Shown one piece after another: positions 59,366 through 64,000 of a stretch of 64,000 nucleotides of DNA (position 1 is its first letter; every line of letters begins with the position of its first letter). The position numbers and the translations under genes were made by a program. This stretch comes from Talinum fruticosum. Lineage: Eukaryota; Streptophyta; Magnoliopsida; Caryophyllales; Talinaceae. Where the stretch lies: the NCBI GenBank assembly GCA_021018815.1, contig JAITYX010000028.1, positions 1,674,001 to 1,738,000 on the forward strand, given 5' to 3'. The notes beneath the pieces are model-generated. The model searched no databases. It saw only the letters and a list, made by a program, of their open reading frames with translations, and was not told the origin of the DNA.

Positions 59366-60917
59366 TGAAGGTTTGCTCGGGGAGAGACTAAGTCACCCTA
59401 GAGGGGGTGAATAGGGTGGTGGAAGATTTTTTCGAAAAACAAACTCTTTTGAACAAAGTGCAAACAGAAGCGATTCCGAGTCTATATTGGGGTCAGAAAA
59501 GTATGAACTCGGAATACAGTGAAGAGTACAAAAGCAGATTAAACTGAAATTTTGAGTCTGTCCGAGTCTAGAATGTACTCGAGAAAATGGAAATAGAGAA
59601 AGTACGTGGAAACCCTCTTGGGGCAGAAAACCACGGACTATGCTAATCCAAGCACGAAGTCAAATCCACTATTTTGAGTCCACAAAATACAGTAGACTGA
59701 CTGAACCCCAAGTTGCTCCCTTAAACAACTCCTTACAAGTTTTTCCTAGAATAAGAAATTCCCTTATCTAATCTAGTGCTTCCTAACTGAGATAAGCCTT
59801 ATAGTTAGGGACAATTGAGCTGAGTTAACCTTTACAGCTCGGTCAAGGGACCTTACTTAGAGAGTAAGAAAGAAAGTGTTTGTAACTAAGTACAAGACCT
59901 TACAACTCGGAATATAATGAATTACAGATCGGGAGTTGTAAGTAAAAGATTGAGAATGAATACAAAGACTTTTGATCAAGTATGTGTATTAACAATAGGT
60001 TTGACAATCTTCAAGTCTTGAGAGTTGGCTTCTATTTATAGATGACCAAGTAGCTTAGCCGTTGTGTGCATCTTCCGACTGGAAGTTCCTTTATGACCGT
60101 TGTGTAGGATTTTCCGAGTCACTCGGAAAATATCCGTTGATATGTGAACGTTAGACAACGGTTCTTGACTCCCTTGATAGTGCCTAAAACCATTGGCGGT
60201 GTCTTCGAAGTAAGGTGGAAACCATCGTTGAGCTTAGTGTTGCGGATTTTCATTTTTGGACACGAGACAACCACGACACGATGTCCGAGGCTAGGTCGGA
60301 GGTGGAAAAAGCCTTGTCTACTCGGTGATTTGACGTTTTAAAGCTCGGTTACTTTTGTATTTCAAATATAGGATAGCCTCGTTTGAATCGCCTACAAAAG
60401 TAAATCAATTTGGTTCTCAAAGTATAAAATACTTTGGTGCAAGATTAGACACGAGATAATGATATTATTAGGATAATTAATTTACTAATTATCCGGGTCG
60501 GAAAAGGAATGGAATTTTACGAGTCTAATATTCATGATACTCAACATTCCATCCGAGTCGATGAAATCAAGTCAAATATGAAATATCGGAATAGACAGAC
60601 TTGATCTAGACTAAATATAATTCAAACCGAAATATCGAGTCGAGTGCGAAGAGATAGTGTTTGAATCATGCGATATGTCCGAGTGTTAAGAGTCTCGGAA
60701 CCGAGTGAAACATGCAGAGATGATTTACGAGTCACACGAGTCATGCATAAATGCATAAGAAAATTTCTATAACACTCGAGAGAAAGTACCATATCACTTA
60801 GAAAAGTTACTAAGACACAAGGAATGACTTGGAATCAAAACTTTATAAGTGAGAAAGTCTTATACTTGATTCCCTAGATAGAACTCGGAAAGGTGAGATG
60901 TAAGGTCCGAGTCTTCA
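59366..60917 (-). repeat. C3 5' LTR
   Basis: Plus-strand start TGAAGGTTTGCTCGGGG, end GGTCCGAGTCTTCA, with TATA CTATAAATAGA on the minus strand (60031-60041). Partner of 47324-48867. Confidence 0.9.
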
Positions 60918-60922
60918 AATAC
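60918..60922. repeat. Target site duplication AATAC (right) of C3
   Basis: Matches 47319-47323. C4 LTR sequence continues after it. Confidence 0.9.
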
Positions 60923-61901
60923 AATGACTTTTGCTTAAGTAATGTGTATTGACAATATGTCTAGCAATCTTCAAGTCTTGAGAGTTGGCTTCTATTTATA
61001 GATGACTAAGCGGATTAGCCGGTGTGACTAATTTCGAACAGAAGTCCTTTGTGACCGTTGTAACGGTTCTTATGAGTCGCTCGAAAAGATCCGTTGAGAT
61101 GTGATCGTTATGCAACGGCTCTTGAGTCCTAAGGGTGCTCCAATCAACCGGTGTTGTCCGAAAAGTAAGGTGGAAACCACCGTCGAGCTTAGCATTAAAG
61201 TTTTCCAGTTTTGGAAACGAGACAACCACGACACGGCGTCCGGGCCTTGTTCGAAGTAGAAAAGCCTTGTCTCGCTGGTGATTGACGACTTGAAGCCGAT
61301 TACTCTTATAATTAGAAAATGAGATAACCACGTTTAGATAACCTACAAAAGTAAATCATTTTGGTTCTCAAAGTATAAAATACTTTGGTCCAAGATTAGG
61401 CACATACAATAATTTAATTAGGATAATTAAGTGCATAATTATCTCACGCCTAAAACAAGTAGAATTTTCGGAGACTAATATTCATTATACTCAAATTCCA
61501 TCAAAGTCGAGTCTTAGGAAAGATCAAGTTATAGGAGTGAAAATATCGAGTATAAGTACTCGATCAAGACAAATAATTCTAAAACAAATATGCCGACTTA
61601 GAAAGTCGAATTAACGTTGTAGTTCACTTTACTTCACGATATGCGGTCGTAACTCGGATATGAAGTGTTAGAGAGATTATTTGATCATGCGATAAATCGA
61701 TTGGTGTCCGAGTGACTCGAAACATCAGTTTGAGATGATAGATAAAAATGTGTTTTCCGAGTCGGTTAGAATCGAATGAAAACATATGCAATAGTTTCTA
61801 TAATACTCGGAATGACTTGTAATCAAAACATAGGAGGGAAGAGGTTTGTACCTCTTTTTGGTAGGACTAAGAATGGTCTAGTTTCCGAGTCCGAGTCTTC
61901 A

Positions 61902-61906
61902 TAGAT
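61902..61906. repeat. Target site duplication TAGAT (right) of C4
   Basis: Matches 46843-46847. C1 gag continues with GATGAGTCAAAATGTC. Confidence 0.9.
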
Positions 61907-62600
61907 GATGAGTCAAAATGTCTCATGCCTCTAATAGACTCGGAAGTTGAATTTGAGTCGAAAATGAAGCACCGGACACCGAGGAAGCCGATCCTCGGGA
62001 GGTAATTAACTACTTTCTGAAATTTTCAAAGCATGATCCGGTAAGATATATTTTTACTTTGGAGGAAAAGTACAATTCTAAATCTTTTGAATTTAAAGAT
62101 AAACTAGAGTCTCTCAGTGCGAGAACAAATCTTTAAAAATGATTTAGAAAACCGAGACAAAACTTGAAGGTACTTGAGACTAGTATTCAAGGCAATGAGA
62201 CTGAGTCTAACTGCCAGAGAACAGAGAAAATGCAATTGAAACAAAAGCTCACCGAGTCTCAAGTGTTTTGAAACTTACTCAAGGTTAGAAAAACCTTGAT
62301 TTACTACTTGGTTCTTAGTGTGTCTCTTTTTAAAAAGAAGGACTTGGCTATAATGCTCGAACAGGAAGATAACTCCTGCAAAAATCTTTTCAAAAATGAT
62401 TCTAGAATAATCAAGTTCAGGAAGGCTAAGAATGGTCCCATTCATGCAAAGGATAAAGGGACTAAGCCCATACCAACTTTTAAGAAACTCAACCTCGTTT
62501 ACAAAAAGAAAGGATTTCAAAAGAAAGAAGACTCAGAATCGGACCAAGCCCAAAATCATTCAAACTGGGTTTCCAAAAGTGATTTCCTCATAAGATAACT
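61907..62600 (+). pseudogene. C1 gag, C-terminal part
   Basis: ESKCLMPLIDSEVEFESK continues the acidic tail, then a broken coiled-coil region aligned with C2 31200-31500. From 62340 to 62600 it is open, with DLAIMLEQEDNSCKNLFKND and KFRKAKNGPIHAKDK, homologous to C2 31610-31680. Confidence 0.8.
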
Positions 62601-63055
62601 AGAATAAAAATAGTTACTCGGTATGTAAGAGGAAGTGAGAAAGGTTAGTTTGTTTCTGTTTTGTAGGTCACTTAGAAATAGAAAAGCCACTAGTACTTAA
62701 GCAATGGATGTTCTTGCCACATGTCTTGTGATTCAAGACTCTTCTCAAAACTAAAAGAGATGAAAGGAGGAAAGGTCACATTTGAAGATAACAGTAAAGG
62801 CAAGATTGTTGGCATTGGTATAGTTAGACAAGGAGACAAATCGGTTAGTCCAAGTATATCTTATAAAGGGACTCAAGTATAATCTTTTAGTATCTTTCAA
62901 CTATATGACAAAGGTCAAGAGGTAAGATTAATTCGGACCAACCTGCTTCATTTTTTATGTAACCAACAAAGAGAAAAAGCTCTTTGGTCCGAGGTCAAGT
63001 AATACTTACACCATTTCTCTTTTTGATTCCAGTCTAGATCTATCATGTTAAAAAG
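62601..63055 (+). pseudogene. C1 protease-region remnant
   Basis: Lies between gag and the pre-integrase domain, where copia protease sits. The motif KMKGGKVTFEDNSKGKI (62758 on) and a Y-rich segment near 62890 match the C-terminal part of this region in copia polyproteins. The protease active-site motif itself was not read. C2 has lost this whole region. Confidence 0.55.
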
Positions 63056-64000
63056 CTTCAATGAATGATGATTTATGGACTTGGCATCATAGAATAGGCC
63101 ATATTAGTATGCACACTATCGAGAAACTTGCATCTCAGGGGTTAGTTAGAAGACTACCTAATTGTTCATTTAAGAAAGGTAAAATATGTGATGCATGAAC
63201 AAAAGGAAAACAAATTAGATTATCATTTAAGCCACTTAAAACTGTCTCGTACATCCAAAGTGCTCGAATTGATACATATGGATTTGTATGGTGAAATTCC
63301 TATTAAAAGCTTAGGAGGTAAATCATATGTACTAGTCATTATTGATGATTACTCATGATTTACCTGGGTTTATTTTCTAAAGAACAAAAGTAAAGCCTTC
63401 AAAGAGTTCACTGATATTTGCAGGAAAATACAAGTGGAGTATGAGATTAAAATCGAAGAATTCGAACTTATTATAGAAGGGAGTTCGACTGCTCAAAATT
63501 TGCAGACTTCGTGACAAGAATGACATATCCTACAACTTCATAGCACCCAAAACTCATCAATAGAATGGAGTAGTGGAGAGAAAGAATAGAACTCTTGAAA
63601 AAATAAGAAGGACCATGATGATTGAAGATGATCTCTACCTTACTATTTCGGGCTGAGGCAAGTGAACACAACCAACTCGCACACTTAATAGATGCCTCAT
63701 TCGAGCCATTCCGAAGAAAACACCCTATGAGCTCTACAAGAGAAAGAAACCTAAGATTTCTTAAAACCATTTGGGTGTAAATGCTTTATGCATAACAATG
63801 GTAAGGATCATCTGACTAAGTTTGATGCAAGGTTAGATGAACGTATATTTCTTGGTTATTCATCTCATAGCAAAGCTTATCGCATTTTCAAGAAAAGAAC
63901 TACCAAAGTAGAAGAAAGTATCCACGTTATCTTTGATAAATTTGATGATGGCAGGATAAGTAAGTCTACTTTCTCGGACCTCAAGCTCAACAGAGATGTT
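63056..64000 (+). pseudogene. C1 pre-integrase domain and integrase, cut by window end
   Basis: NDDLWTWHHRIGHISMHTI and LPNCSFKKGKICDA (63064-63195), then broken core motifs and an NGVVERKNRT-type segment near 63565 with a stop in front of it. From 63850 on, IFKKRTTKVEESIHVIFDKF is open to the edge. RT, RNase H and 3' LTR must lie beyond 64000 if they survive. Confidence 0.85.

Larger units (their letters stand above)
47324..60917 (-). mobile_element. C3: complete Ty1/copia (SIRE-like) on the minus strand
   Basis: 13.6 kb including a 2.76-kb solo LTR insertion, so about 10.8 kb net. It has paired LTRs (1544 and 1552 bp), primer site, gag, protease region, integrase, RT, RNase H, an additional ORF, a polypurine tract and AATAC duplications. 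Its order matches C2 but without the C2 rearrangement, which makes it the best reference for the family in this window. LTRs look very similar to each other. Coding frames still carry scattered stops. Confidence 0.9.
46848..61901 (-). mobile_element. C4: copia solo LTR, split by C3
   Basis: Outer parts 46848-47323 and 60923-61901 together form one LTR of about 1.46 kb: plus-strand start TGAAGGTTTGCTC, end CCGAGTCTTCA. It is homologous to C1-C3 LTRs but on the minus strand. Flanked by TAGAT on both sides with C1 gag continuing, and with no internal region of its own, it is a solo LTR left by LTR-LTR recombination. Confidence 0.88.
26387..64000 (+). mobile_element. C1: outermost Ty1/copia (SIRE/Maximus-like), interrupted and cut by the window edge
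   Basis: C1 pieces in order: 5' LTR to 27773, primer site, gag at 27831-28632, gag continuation at 46629-46842, gag at 61902-62600, and pre-integrase plus integrase from 63060 to the window end. The joins are exact once the nested insertions and their duplications (AGTGG, TAGAT) are removed: the gag zinc knuckle and acidic tail read through. All pieces contain stops and frameshifts. The SIRE/Maximus lineage is inferred from gag and pre-integrase motifs. Confidence 0.85.

Overview
This is a plant nuclear window made almost entirely of nested transposable elements, with two decayed fragments of host-type genes that appear to have been captured by DNA transposons. Plant origin is shown by the element types: SIRE/Maximus-like Ty1/copia and chromovirus (Tekay/Del-like) Ty3/gypsy elements, a plant L1-type LINE, a CACTA end, and a GeBP-family transcription factor domain, which is plant specific. 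No intact host gene, tRNA, rRNA, operon or CRISPR array was seen. Every coding region found carries stops or frameshifts.
Layout, left to right. 1-933: right end of a CACTA (En/Spm) transposon whose interior holds two exons resembling UMP-CMP kinase. 1054-4855: three diverged copies of one LTR-like family, A (+), B (-) and C (+); A and B form a head-to-head inverted pair. 4862-20525: one degenerate LINE on the minus strand, split by a complete but dead chromovirus (G1, 5728-15979, target duplication CTCAC) and by a further LTR-like insertion (D, 17372-19320). 20526-22232: AT-rich DNA and a minus-strand fragment that looks CACTA-associated. 22233-26386: an LTR of family T, itself invaded by a 1.8-kb element with long terminal inverted repeats (23159-24974) that carries a GeBP-like gene fragment.
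26387-64000 is one nest. The outer host is copia C1 (+), whose 5' LTR ends at 27773 and whose pol runs off the right edge. Copia C2 (28633-46623, TSD AGTGG) sits in C1 gag. C2 holds an inverted duplication of its own gag, a family T solo LTR (32226-34398, TSD ATAGG), a chromovirus LTR-plus-leader fragment (34571-37521), and another family T solo LTR in its 3' LTR (43339-45526). Further right in C1 gag is solo LTR C4 (46848-61901, TSD TAGAT). C4 is interrupted by complete copia C3 (47324-60917, minus, TSD AATAC), and C3 in turn holds a chromovirus solo LTR (50553-53309, TSD GTTGA/GTTCA). That is four levels deep: C1 > C4 > C3 > solo LTR.
The most interesting points are a second ORF downstream of pol in C2 and C3, preceded in both by a TATA box and a CT-rich leader; the chimeric, hairpin-forming gag region of C2; and the two apparent gene captures. 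Order of insertion follows from the nesting. Family names are inferred from protein motifs and LTR/PBS structure, without database searches.
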